23,581 bases of DNA from Comamonadaceae bacterium (lineage in GTDB: Bacteria; Pseudomonadota; Gammaproteobacteria; Burkholderiales; Burkholderiaceae_C), in contig CANCCE010000013.1 in the NCBI GenBank assembly GCA_947374505.1, positions 1 to 23,581 on the forward strand, read 5' to 3'. Under the pieces are notes generated by a model. It ran no database searches and had not been told where the DNA came from. It was given only the letters and a program-made list of their open reading frames with translations. The position numbers and the translations under genes are program-made. How positions within the stretch are numbered: position 1 is the stretch's first letter; every line of letters begins with the position of its first letter. Shown one piece after another: positions 14,688 through 22,747 of the stretch.

Positions 14688-15467
14688 TCAGCGACCCTTG
14701 AATTTGGGTGGGCGCTTTTCCGCGAAGGCCTGACGACCTTCGAGTCGGTCTTCGCTGCCATACAGCAAGCCGAAGGTGTATCGCTCGACATCAATCGCAT
14801 GACTGAGCGGCATGTCCTGACCTTGCGACACCATGCGTTTGACCGCGCGAACCGACAGCGGCGCGTTACCCGCGATCTTGTGCGCAAGAGCCTGCGCTGC
14901 AGGCAGCAAATCGACTGGCGCATACACCTTGCTCACCAGACCGGTGCGATAGGCTTCCGCCGCATCCACACGGTCGCCAGTGAGCAACATCATCATGGCA
15001 TCCGAGCGGCCGATGTAGCGCGGCAAGCGGATCGAACCGCCCGCCCCGGGCATGCTGCCGACCTTGACTTCGGACAAGGCGAATTGCGCATTGTCTGAAC
15101 AGATGCGAATGTCGCAGGCCAATGCCAGCTCCAGGCCACCGCCCATGGCATAGCCATTGATGGCGGCAATCAAAGGCTTGTCGGTTTGCAGGTTGGCGAT
15201 CAAGGAGCCGAGCTGCGCGTCGCCGAACAATTGCTCGGCCGGGCTTGCGCTCACTGGCAGGGTCTTCTTCAGGTCCGAACCGGTACAAAAAGCACGCTCG
15301 CCGGCTCCGGTGACGACCACCACCCAGATGTCGCTATCTGTGCGAATGCGATCCCACGCCTGATGCAACAGACCGCGCATTTCCGGATCGACCGAATTCA
15401 TGGCTTCGGGACGGTTCAAGAGCAGCGTTGCCACGCGATTTTCAACAGTAATTTCAACAACAGCCAT
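14688..15467 (-). CDS. Enoyl-CoA hydratase/isomerase family protein
   Basis: This 259-residue crotonase-fold protein has the oxyanion-hole segments AFCTGSDLKK (residues 59-68) and NGYAMGGGLELALACD (104-119). The two glutamates of true hydratases are present as Glu113 and Glu133, with the same 20-residue spacing as Glu144 and Glu164 of rat mitochondrial hydratase; SMPGAGGSIRL follows. It should therefore add water to a 2-enoyl-CoA to give a 3-hydroxyacyl-CoA in the cytosol. That product is what the neighbouring thiolase-like/DUF35 pair would cleave. The ATG has AGGAG five bases upstream. It lies 22 bases after the CoA-transferase stop and 52 bases before the thiolase-like gene, the longest gap in the second half of the operon, with no terminator seen. 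Confidence 0.93.
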   Translation of the reverse strand: MAVVEITVENRVATLLLNRPEAMNSVDPEMRGLLHQAWDRIRTDSDIWVVVVTGAGERAFCTGSDLKKTLPVSASPAEQLFGDAQLGSLIANLQTDKPLIAAINGYAMGGGLELALACDIRICSDNAQFALSEVKVGSMPGAGGSIRLPRYIGRSDAMMMLLTGDRVDAAEAYRTGLVSKVYAPVDLLPAAQALAHKIAGNAPLSVRAVKRMVSQGQDMPLSHAIDVERYTFGLLYGSEDRLEGRQAFAEKRPPKFKGR

Positions 15468-15489
15468 GTGGGCTCCTAGGTTCGGGTCA

Positions 15490-16707
15490 TCAGGTCAGCG
15501 CGCCTTCGCTGGCAAGTTGAGCGATTTCAGCCTCGCTCAGCCCCAGCAGGTCGCGACAGATTTCCTCGGTGTGCTGGCCGAGCAGCGGCGCCGGACGCGC
15601 CGCACCGGCGGTGCTGCGCAAATAGCGGAACGGTTGAGCGTTATAAAGTGACGGCCCCATTTCGGGATGATCAAGCGTCAGCCAGTGACCCCGATGGGCC
15701 AGTTGTGCATCGCGCGTGATGTCCGCCGCGTTACTGACAACGCCAGCGGGCACGTCCTGCGCTTGCAAGCCACCCATCAAGTCATTGGCGTTCCAGCGCG
15801 CGGTTTCGACCGACAGCTGCGCATCGATGGCCGCGCGCCGCTCCAGTCGCCCGGAGGTGTGCATCAACGCCGCCTCCAGCATCCACGCCGGCTGGCCGAG
15901 CAGCGCACACAACGCTTGCCAGTGGCCGTCGTGCATCACACAAATGGCGATCCAACGGTCTTCACCGGCACATGGGTAGACGCCATACGGCGCCGCATCC
16001 AGGCTGGCGTTGCCTCGCGGCTGCTGCACCCGGTGATTGACGGTGTAGTCCAGCACCGCCGGCCCGAGCAAGGCGACGGTCGGTTCGGTTTGCGCCATAT
16101 CGATGCGCTGCCCCTGACCGGTACGTCGCCGGTGGCGCAATGCCGCCAGCACCGCGAATGCTGCGTGACACGGATTGGGAATGTGGTCGGGATAATTGGT
16201 GCCGGTGCCGGCCGGCTCACGCCCGGGCAAACCGGTGAGTTGCTGGATGCCAGTCACCGCCGCCATGGTCGCGCCATAGCCAAGAAAATTCTTTTCTGGG
16301 CCGGTGCTGCCCTGCATGGACATGGCCAGATAGATGATGTCCGGCTTGATGGCCCGCACGGCGTCATAGCCCAGGCCGAAGCGATCCATCACGCCGGGCG
16401 TGAAATTGTTGGCAATCACATCGCTTTGCAGGATCAGCCTGGACACCAGATCGAGCGCACGCGGATGCTTCATATTGACCGTCAGACTGCGCTTGCTGGA
16501 ATTGCGGTCGGCGAAATAGCCGCTGCGATTCAAACCCGGCACACCCTCTTTGTAAGGCGCCGCAAGCCGCAAAGAATCGATCCGGCCATGGCTTTCGATT
16601 TTCACCACATCGGCGCCCGAATCGGCGAGAATTTTGGTGGTGTAGGAGCCCGCACCGATCCAGGTGAAGTCAGTGACGCGGATACCGGCAAGAGGCAGAC
16701 CGGCCAT
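15490..16707 (-). CDS. CaiB/BaiF family CoA-transferase (second of an overlapping pair)
   Basis: This 405-residue class III CoA-transferase has the normal order: LAGIRVTDFTWIGAGSYTTK and SGADVVKIES at the N-terminus, RNSSKRSLTVNMKHP, NNFTPGVMDRFGLGY, then the catalytic Asp174 in NYPDHIPNPCHAAF and the C-terminal small domain ending LGLSEAEIAQL. The enzyme would load CoA from a donor such as succinyl-CoA or a product acyl-CoA onto a free acid. Its ATG overlaps the stop of the preceding transferase gene as ATGA, a sign of translational coupling and possibly of a heteromeric enzyme like BbsEF or SmtAB, in which two family members form one complex. The pyrimidine-tract complement GGGGGGTGAT before the ATG may serve as the ribosome site. 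Confidence 0.92.
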   Translation of the reverse strand: MAGLPLAGIRVTDFTWIGAGSYTTKILADSGADVVKIESHGRIDSLRLAAPYKEGVPGLNRSGYFADRNSSKRSLTVNMKHPRALDLVSRLILQSDVIANNFTPGVMDRFGLGYDAVRAIKPDIIYLAMSMQGSTGPEKNFLGYGATMAAVTGIQQLTGLPGREPAGTGTNYPDHIPNPCHAAFAVLAALRHRRRTGQGQRIDMAQTEPTVALLGPAVLDYTVNHRVQQPRGNASLDAAPYGVYPCAGEDRWIAICVMHDGHWQALCALLGQPAWMLEAALMHTSGRLERRAAIDAQLSVETARWNANDLMGGLQAQDVPAGVVSNAADITRDAQLAHRGHWLTLDHPEMGPSLYNAQPFRYLRSTAGAARPAPLLGQHTEEICRDLLGLSEAEIAQLASEGALT

Positions 16708-17987
16708 CAGATCACCCCCCGTTGCACTAGAGATGCCAGCGCCGTAGCATCCAGCCCGAGCGCGCCATACACCGCCGCATTGTGCTCACCGAGTGCCGGT
16801 GCAGGCCCCTTCATGGACCACGGCGTCTGCTCCAACTGATACGGTGCGCCAGGCATGACCATCGGCACATGGAGCGCAGCATGCGGCACACTGACGAAAT
16901 ACCCGCGGTCCGCCAGTTGTGCGCTGGCGACCAGATCAGCGGTCGTGTTGATGGCGGCCGCCGGTACATGACGACGCTGACCTTCTTTATAAATATACGC
17001 CTTGGTCTGGGTCCTGGCCCATGCGCCGAAAACATCTTGAAAAATCTGCTTGGCTTCAGCCGAGGCAAGGTATGCGGTGCCCGTCCATTCGGGTCCTTGC
17101 AGACGTTCGACGCCCACCACTTTTTCGTCAGCCAACCACTCCAACGTCAGCCCCCAGAATCGGTTGGCACCAATGCCGCCGGCCATCATGTAAACGTGTC
17201 CATCCAGGCATTCATACACGCCGGTCCCGGCAAAACGTTGCTCGCCCGCGTTGCGCTTGCGCACAGTGCCTTCGAGATCGTAAAACTGCACGGCATTTTC
17301 CATCGCCATGACCATGCACTCCTGCATAGACACATCGACATGTTCACCTTGGCCGGTGTTCTCGGCCTGGGTGATGGCGATCATTGCGGCAACGCCACCA
17401 AACATACTGGCACCCGCGAGGGCCTGATCGCCATACGCGCCGATCGGCGCTGTATCGGGATAACCGCCGAGATACAGAAAACCGCCGGTCGCCAAACCGA
17501 TCAAATCTTCCGCTGCATAGTGCGCATAAGGGCCGCTTTGGCCAAAGGCGGTGATGCTCGCCATGACCAGCGATGGACGGCTTGCCGACAGCGCGGCGTA
17601 GCCGCAGCCGCGCCCCTCCATCAGGCCGGGCTGTGCGCACTCAATGACCAGATCGGCGCTTGCCGCCAGGCGGCGAAACAAGGCCTGACCCTCTGCATCA
17701 TCGAGATCCAGCGTGATACCGCGCTTGCTGGTGTTGAAGTACGAGAAAACCAGACTGCGCGACACGCCGCCATCATCACCGGGCCGGTCGCCGATGAACG
17801 GACCGCGCTCCCGCGCCGCCGCACCTTGCGGAGGCTCGATCAGAATCACATCGGCACCGAGTTCGGCGAACATCTTGCCGCAGTACTGACCGGCAGGATG
17901 CGCCAGTTCCAACACCCGCAAGCCGGCGAGTGCTTGCGGAGGTGTCTCTGGGGTTGCTGAAGTCAAGGTCTGCATAGCGATAGCCAT
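16707..17987 (-). CDS. CaiB/BaiF family CoA-transferase (first of an overlapping pair)
   Basis: This protein is 426 residues from the ATG at 17987. The family signature is LAGLRVLELAHPAGQYCGK and LGADVILIEPP, then YFNTSKRGITLDLDD, and the catalytic Asp187 in PIGAYGDQALAG. The protein continues through QGEHVDVSMQECMVM to a C-terminal AALGEHNAAVYG-like end. It is more distant from the neighbouring transferase than a recent duplicate would be; the SRSLVFSYFNTSKRG pattern is like those of formyl-CoA or succinyl-CoA dependent members. A TTG at 18011 or an ATG at 17975 are alternative starts; no clear ribosome site distinguishes them, and the reading begins 20 bases after the MmgE/PrpD stop. It probably works with its overlapping partner to activate a carboxylic acid of the pathway. 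Confidence 0.9.
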   Translation of the reverse strand: MAIAMQTLTSATPETPPQALAGLRVLELAHPAGQYCGKMFAELGADVILIEPPQGAAARERGPFIGDRPGDDGGVSRSLVFSYFNTSKRGITLDLDDAEGQALFRRLAASADLVIECAQPGLMEGRGCGYAALSASRPSLVMASITAFGQSGPYAHYAAEDLIGLATGGFLYLGGYPDTAPIGAYGDQALAGASMFGGVAAMIAITQAENTGQGEHVDVSMQECMVMAMENAVQFYDLEGTVRKRNAGEQRFAGTGVYECLDGHVYMMAGGIGANRFWGLTLEWLADEKVVGVERLQGPEWTGTAYLASAEAKQIFQDVFGAWARTQTKAYIYKEGQRRHVPAAAINTTADLVASAQLADRGYFVSVPHAALHVPMVMPGAPYQLEQTPWSMKGPAPALGEHNAAVYGALGLDATALASLVQRGVI

Positions 17988-18007
17988 CGAAGTGTTACGA
18001 CATGCGC

Positions 18008-19396
18008 TCAATGATGAAGCAGGGAAACGATGGTGCGCATGTCCGTGCAGGACTCGAGATCGCGCAGTCGCGTGTAAGCCTGCTGCGCCTTTGCCGGATC
18101 GATACGTGCCGCACGGGCACAGTCGTCGAACTTGGCACCGATGTCATCCCAGTTCAGCTCGCGCGATGGATGGCCAGGGGCTTTATGGATACGCACCATG
18201 TCGCGCGTGCCATCGCGCAGCACAACATCGACTTCGACAAAGCCACGGCTACCGGAACTGCGCGTGTCAAACAAGGGATCATCGTCGCGACAGCATTCAT
18301 CTTCGTGCGCGTGAATGCGCGTCAACAAATCGCGGATCGCCGGTCGGTTAACCGCTTCATCGGTGAATGAAGCAATCGTGTAACGGCCGTCGAGCAAGCC
18401 GGCGGCGAGCGCGTATTGCAGACTGAACTTGCCCTCCAGGCCTGTCACCGGCTCAGGATAAGTCAGCACCAGCATGCCGCCAGGCGGCATGCGACATTCC
18501 AGGCTGACCACATCATCAGCACTGAAGCCGTGCTTGTCACGCAGGCTGAGAACGCCATCCATGCCGCGATGCGAGGCATAGCAGCAGGCAAATTTTTTCA
18601 AGGCGATGCCCGGATCCACCATGACCCATGGATTGCCCAACCCATCAATGGCAGTTTGCGGATTGGACTGTTCAACGCCATAGGCGGCGTAAAAACCGGC
18701 CTTGCCCTCCAGCACATTGGAAGCGGCGCTGAAACCGCACAGCGCCAGACGCACGGCCTGCAAGGCATTGCGCGCCGCCAATCCGGTGTGCAGCGGTTTG
18801 GTCATCGTGCCGAAATTGCGGCGCACACCACTGGCCATCGAACTGGCGATCCCGCAGGCGGTGCGGGTGGTGGCGATGTCACATCGGTAGGCTTTGGCCA
18901 GCGCCGCCAACGCCGAGAAGGTGCCGAGCGTGCCGGTACCGTGAAAGCCACGACCGTAGTGTCCAACGGTGATGCCCTGGGCAATTTTTGCACCCGCTTC
19001 GACGCCGATCACATAGGCCTCGATGAACGCCTGGCCATCGAGCGGGTGGTGTTCCAGATCGGCAATCAGCGCCGCCACAATAATCGCACTCGGGTGCGCG
19101 GGCATCATCGACAGCACATCGTCGAAGTCGAGCGCATGGCCGAACGTGCCATTGATGAGTGCAGACATTTCAACGCCGGTACGGCGCGTGGTGCCGAGCA
19201 CCGGCGAGTTGCCGGACTCGTCAGACATCTCGAAATAGCGCATCAGCGGCTCTTCCACCTCACTGCTGACGCCGGCAAGGATCACCGCCAAGGTGTCGAC
19301 GATGACCTTCTTGGCCTTGTCGAGCGTGTCGGCAGGAAAATCTGCCGCCGATTTTTCATTTATAAAGCGGGCAACCGCCTCCGTCAATCCAGCCAT
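18008..19396 (-). CDS. MmgE/PrpD family protein, closer to cis-aconitate decarboxylase-like members
   Basis: This is a 462-residue cytosolic helical protein. Active-site regions are GHALDFDD (Asp90/93), HPSA with His101, RGFHGTGTLGTF with His152, RNFGTMTKPLHTG with Lys200, and LKKFACCYASHRGMD with Lys267-268 and His276. In human cis-aconitate decarboxylase I recall His103, His159 and Lys207 at equivalent places, and the His-to-Lys spacing of 48 is the same here, though many family members share these residues. The GTMTKPLHTG motif is typical of this clade and is absent from the paralogue at 9725, so the two are not interchangeable copies. Likely chemistry is dehydration, hydration or decarboxylation of a di- or tricarboxylate. 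The ATG at 19396 has an AGGA upstream; the gene begins 11 bases after the dehydrogenase stop. Confidence 0.9.
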   Translation of the reverse strand: MAGLTEAVARFINEKSAADFPADTLDKAKKVIVDTLAVILAGVSSEVEEPLMRYFEMSDESGNSPVLGTTRRTGVEMSALINGTFGHALDFDDVLSMMPAHPSAIIVAALIADLEHHPLDGQAFIEAYVIGVEAGAKIAQGITVGHYGRGFHGTGTLGTFSALAALAKAYRCDIATTRTACGIASSMASGVRRNFGTMTKPLHTGLAARNALQAVRLALCGFSAASNVLEGKAGFYAAYGVEQSNPQTAIDGLGNPWVMVDPGIALKKFACCYASHRGMDGVLSLRDKHGFSADDVVSLECRMPPGGMLVLTYPEPVTGLEGKFSLQYALAAGLLDGRYTIASFTDEAVNRPAIRDLLTRIHAHEDECCRDDDPLFDTRSSGSRGFVEVDVVLRDGTRDMVRIHKAPGHPSRELNWDDIGAKFDDCARAARIDPAKAQQAYTRLRDLESCTDMRTIVSLLHH

Positions 19397-19407
19397 GATG
19401 GTGAGTC

Positions 19408-20421
19408 CTAAGGTAACGTCGTGGTCGCGGGCTCGCCGGCCAATTTCATGAGTGCGTCATGCACGGTCCGGTCGATCACAATGCCCTCGCGCATGTGACG
19501 CGCACGTTCACTGAACGAACGCTCGGAGGGAATGCGGATGTCATCCACGCCCGGCAAACGAGGCGTCGCCTTGATGCGTGCAATTTCTTCGCTCAAATGC
19601 TGGCGAAAGGTTTCCAGTGGCAAGAGCACATCGGGGCGGATGGCAAGCAACAAATAGCCGTAATCCTTAGCGGCATTGAAGCCGGATCCGGCCAGTACGC
19701 CCAGCGCCTGGATGGCCAGGCCAAGCGCAAAACCTTTGTGGCCTCCGAACGGCAGCAGCGCACCGGCGCGCGCCGCATGCGGATCGCAAGTTGGTTGACC
19801 AGCGCTGTCCATCGCCACGCCCTCGGGCAAAGCCCGCCCGAGCCGCTCATACAAAGACAGCTCGGTTGACATGAAAGCCGCCGTCCCTAAATCAATCAAC
19901 AGCGGATCACCTTCGGTCGGAAAACCAAAGGCAATCGGGTTGGTCCCAAGCATGGCACGCATCCCACCCGGTGGCGCAACGTGACGCGCTGAGCTGACGG
20001 TATGAACACCGATAAAGCCGGCGCGCGCCAACTTTTCGACGTAATAGGCGCCGCGCCCGCTGGTCCAGCTATTGGTGACCGCCACAATCGCAATGCCCGA
20101 TGTTTGCGCCTTGGCAATGGCCGCTTCAACGCCCCAGTACAGAGTCAACATGCCATTGTTGTTGCCGCCATCGAACATCACCGACAGCGGCGTTTCATGC
20201 ATGGCCCGCATCGGCTGACGCGGATCCATGGCCTTCGCTTTTTCCAGCACATTCAGAATTTTCGGTAGCCCCGAATATTCATAACCACAGAGCGCCGCTT
20301 CGACCACGTGATCGCCGATGATCCACGCCTCACGTTCATCGTAGCCAGCGTTGCGGAGCACCTGTTCGGAAAGTTGCCGCGCCTGCGCTGCGCTCAGTCG
20401 TACCCTGGAGGGATCGTTCAT
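19408..20421 (-). CDS. Ldh2-type (malate/L-lactate dehydrogenase family) protein with altered catalytic residues
   Basis: This 337-residue protein is clearly of the Ldh family (AllD, ComC, DpkA, YlbC): KAQTSGIAIVAVTNS, LARAGFIGV, VAPPGG, LGTNPIAFGFP, the PFGGHKGFALGLAIQ block and LETFRQHLSEEIARIKA. These enzymes oxidise 2-hydroxyacids or reduce cyclic imines with NAD(P). Two hallmark positions are changed. The usual SHG near residue 49 is Tyr-Ser-Gly (CGYEYSGL), removing the catalytic Ser/His pair, and the histidine of the GHSG/NHFG motif (His116 in AllD) is Thr120 in NSWTSGRG. The enzyme may therefore have different chemistry or be inactive. The start is the ATG at 20421, four bases after the Bug gene stop; a longer frame would run into that gene. 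No good ribosome site is seen, consistent with coupling. Confidence 0.88.
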   Translation of the reverse strand: MNDPSRVRLSAAQARQLSEQVLRNAGYDEREAWIIGDHVVEAALCGYEYSGLPKILNVLEKAKAMDPRQPMRAMHETPLSVMFDGGNNNGMLTLYWGVEAAIAKAQTSGIAIVAVTNSWTSGRGAYYVEKLARAGFIGVHTVSSARHVAPPGGMRAMLGTNPIAFGFPTEGDPLLIDLGTAAFMSTELSLYERLGRALPEGVAMDSAGQPTCDPHAARAGALLPFGGHKGFALGLAIQALGVLAGSGFNAAKDYGYLLLAIRPDVLLPLETFRQHLSEEIARIKATPRLPGVDDIRIPSERSFSERARHMREGIVIDRTVHDALMKLAGEPATTTLP

Positions 20422-20425
20422 GCGT

Positions 20426-21394
20426 TCAATCTGCACTTGCGCCAGTCGCTTGGACGATCTTGGCCCACTTGGTGATCTCAGCGCGGATGAACGCGGCAAA
20501 TTCATCCGGCGAGTTGGCTTTCGGATCGACGCCGGCCTGTCCCAGTGACATCGCCGCATCAGGCGCTGCGAGCGCCTTGCGGATCTCGCGATTGAGCGTT
20601 GCGACGATGGCTGGCGGTGTGCCTTTGGCAACGACGATACCCCACCACACCACGGCTTCAAATCCAGGCACCATCTCTGACAGCGCAGGGACATCGGGCA
20701 GCATCGCGGAACGCCCTGGCGTGGTGACGGCCAGCGGTATCAGACTCTTGGCATTGAGTTGCGGCAGCACCGCAATAATATTGCCGAAACTGAGACTTAT
20801 CTGCCCCCCCACCAGGTCGGTCATCATCGGGCCGGTCCCCTTGTAGGGAATATGGATCATGTCAAGTCCGAAGGCACTTGCGAACAACGCGCCCGCCAGG
20901 TGCTGGGAACTGCCGGCACCGTTCGAGCCATATGACAACTTGCCCGGATTCGCCTTGGCATAGGCAATCAGCTGCTGCAAGGTTTTGACTTTCAGCGAGG
21001 GGTGCACCACCAACACATTCGGCGAGGTTCCGAGCAGGCTGACCGGTTCGAAATCGCTGATAGCGTCATACGACAACCGTTTGTAAAGTGACGGGTTAAC
21101 GCCGTGGCTGCCGATATTGGCCATCAGCAAGGTGGAGCCGTCCGGCTTTGATTTGGCCACCATTTCGGAAGCGATGATGCCATTGGCCCCCGGGCGGTTT
21201 TCAATGACGACCGGCGTATTCAGCGATTCCGATATTTTCTTGCCGATGACGCGAGCGATGGTGTCGTTGCCCCCTCCCGGTGCGAATGGCACGATCAGAC
21301 GGATCGGGGCATTCGGGAAATCCGCGGCCACCGATAGGGCGGGGGCCACGGTCATCGTGAGCGCAAAAAAATACGATTGCCATAGTTTTTTCAT
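20426..21394 (-). CDS. Bug/TctC family periplasmic substrate-binding protein
   Basis: This 322-residue protein has a signal peptide (MKKLWQSYFFALTMTVAPAL, cleavage after SVAA at 21-24) and a mature start DFPNAPIRLIVPFAPGGGND, the classic PFxPGGxxD signature. Ligand loops SYGSNGAGSSQHLAGA and HIPYKGTGPM follow, and GIVVAKGTPPAIV lies near the C-terminus. It should bind the pathway substrate in the periplasm. It is the second gene of the ten-gene operon, 82 bases after the PrpF-family gene, a gap in which I see only one isolated GGACT half-site and no terminator. A GGGA stretch before the ATG may be the ribosome site. It is clearly different from the Bug proteins at 6139 and 11102. Confidence 0.93.
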   Translation of the reverse strand: MKKLWQSYFFALTMTVAPALSVAADFPNAPIRLIVPFAPGGGNDTIARVIGKKISESLNTPVVIENRPGANGIIASEMVAKSKPDGSTLLMANIGSHGVNPSLYKRLSYDAISDFEPVSLLGTSPNVLVVHPSLKVKTLQQLIAYAKANPGKLSYGSNGAGSSQHLAGALFASAFGLDMIHIPYKGTGPMMTDLVGGQISLSFGNIIAVLPQLNAKSLIPLAVTTPGRSAMLPDVPALSEMVPGFEAVVWWGIVVAKGTPPAIVATLNREIRKALAAPDAAMSLGQAGVDPKANSPDEFAAFIRAEITKWAKIVQATGASAD

Positions 21395-21476
21395 TCATTT
21401 TTCCCATTGTCTTCACACGTTTTAAGTGGACTCAATCACGCAGAACAACGTCAACGACCGATCACGGATGACTTGT

Positions 21477-22619
21477 TCACTTGCTGCGTACCCAAGCTGT
21501 GCCTTCCATAATTCGTCTGGCTGTACGCGAATAAGATGCTTCGCGAATTTCGCCATTGGCGCCCATCGCAATACGCACTGGAAACACGCCGGTGGGATGG
21601 CCGATGCGCACCACACCATCAGAAAATTGTTGCGCCACCTGATTCACGATGGTGCCCGGCAATACCGCTGCCACTGCGGTGCACACCGCCCCCGTCGCAG
21701 CAAACGCTTTGTGCAGCCGGGGCGGCGGCCCACCAACGCGGCGTGCCACAAAGCTGACCTCTTTTTTCGAAACTGTTTCCTTGGTCATGAAATTGGTGTA
21801 ATCGGTCGGCTCCAGAACCGACACCGGATGCGGCAGGCGTGACTCAGGCGAAAGGCCGACATAGGCTGCGCCGGCATTGCGGATCGCCCAGAATCGATTG
21901 AGAATTTCAGGGGTGAACTCTTCCGGACTTTCGGTGCCGCGTATGCCAGCATCCCGGGCGTGGAAATACATGGTGGCCTTGGCCACATCGACAAACGACA
22001 CCAGAATGCTGCGGCCAAGTTCCGGCACATACAGTTCATCCGTCACGTTGCCGCTGGGCAGCAACTTGCCAGTGCTGGCGCCTTTGGTGGCACTGAAATC
22101 AAGACGTATTTCGCCAGACGTCCCCGGCACCCCGGCAATTGCATAATCCCCTTCGACGGCCGGCATACCCTGACCATCGATCGGCACGTACGACACCAGC
22201 AGTTGCTGTGTATTGGTATTAAAGATCCGTATCCTCGTCACCGGCGCTATGGCGTCGATCAAGCCTTCCTCGATGGCGAACACGCCAACTGCGGCCGACA
22301 AATTGCCACAATTGGCTGAATACGACACATAGGGCAGATCGATGCCGACCTGACCGAAGGTGTAATCGACATCGGCATCGGGCCGTTTGCTTTTGGCGAT
22401 GATGACGATTTTGCTGGTCAGATTGTCCGCGCCGCCCAGACCATCTATCTGTCGAGGGTCGGGACTGCCCATCACCGCCAGCAGAACGCGCTCACGTTCG
22501 GCAGCGTCGGCGGGCAAGTCCTCTTCATGAAAAAAAATGCCCTTGCTGGTGCCGCCGCGCATCACTATGCATCGCACGCCTTGCTGATTCAGCGGCCGCT
22601 GACGAGTCGCAAAAGTCAT
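21477..22619 (-). CDS. PrpF family protein (2-methylaconitate isomerase / 4-oxalomesaconate tautomerase type)
   Basis: This protein is 380 residues from the ATG at 22619. It belongs to the diaminopimelate-epimerase-like fold and to the PrpF/GalD/LigU group, which shift a double bond or tautomerise unsaturated tricarboxylates. Motifs include CIVMRGGTSKGIFF, GLGGADNLTSKIVII with Lys70, YSANCGNLSAAVG with Cys104, and KAFAATGAVCTAVAA with Cys313. Lys70 and Cys104 correspond, with a constant offset of three, to Lys73 and Cys107 that I recall for Shewanella PrpF. A GTG at 22622 directly precedes the ATG; AGGAG lies eight bases before the ATG. It is the first gene of the long operon and is divergent from the IclR gene. 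The usual PrpF partners (PrpC, AcnD) are absent from the window, so a methylcitrate-cycle role is unlikely and a related unsaturated acid is more probable. Confidence 0.92.
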   Translation of the reverse strand: MTFATRQRPLNQQGVRCIVMRGGTSKGIFFHEEDLPADAAERERVLLAVMGSPDPRQIDGLGGADNLTSKIVIIAKSKRPDADVDYTFGQVGIDLPYVSYSANCGNLSAAVGVFAIEEGLIDAIAPVTRIRIFNTNTQQLLVSYVPIDGQGMPAVEGDYAIAGVPGTSGEIRLDFSATKGASTGKLLPSGNVTDELYVPELGRSILVSFVDVAKATMYFHARDAGIRGTESPEEFTPEILNRFWAIRNAGAAYVGLSPESRLPHPVSVLEPTDYTNFMTKETVSKKEVSFVARRVGGPPPRLHKAFAATGAVCTAVAAVLPGTIVNQVAQQFSDGVVRIGHPTGVFPVRIAMGANGEIREASYSRTARRIMEGTAWVRSK

Positions 22620-22662
22620 CACGGAGTCTCCTAGGATGGAACGGAAGGCATTGACCGACTAA

Positions 22663-22680
22663 ACTTCTAATATATGGACT
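22663..22680 (+). promoter_or_regulatory. GGACT-type operator, copy C
   Basis: ACTTC-TAATATAT-GGACT. The right half-site is intact and the AATATATGGACT core is the same as in copy A at 9521. It lies about 45 bases upstream of the PrpF-family start on the minus strand, a good position to control the ten-gene operon. A further AGTCC at 22690-22694 forms an outward inverted repeat with its GGACT (nine bases between). The rest of the 150-base divergent gap (22620-22769) is A/T-rich with no confident -35/-10 pair. Confidence 0.5.
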
Positions 22681-22747
22681 ACAAACCAAAGTCCCCTCTA
22701 GTTTATGGCCTGAATTTTCTTAATTTAAGTGCCATCCCGCAGAATTA

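Noticed and set aside
15667..16839. Plus-strand open frame of 390 codons opposite the CoA-transferases
   Set aside because: Antisense to a clear enzyme with intact motifs and no recognisable domain of its own.
16782..17960. Plus-strand open frame of 392 codons opposite the first transferase of the pair
   Set aside because: Same reason: a codon-bias shadow with no family pattern or ribosome site.
21421..21435. Isolated GGACT between the PrpF-family and Bug genes
   Set aside because: No matching left half-site or TATAT spacer; a five-base match is expected by chance several times in the window.
21477..22619. Methylcitrate cycle (propionate) as the role of the PrpF/PrpD genes
   Set aside because: No PrpB, PrpC or AcnD-like gene is present, and the neighbours are CoA-transferases, a hydratase and an aldolase-like pair.
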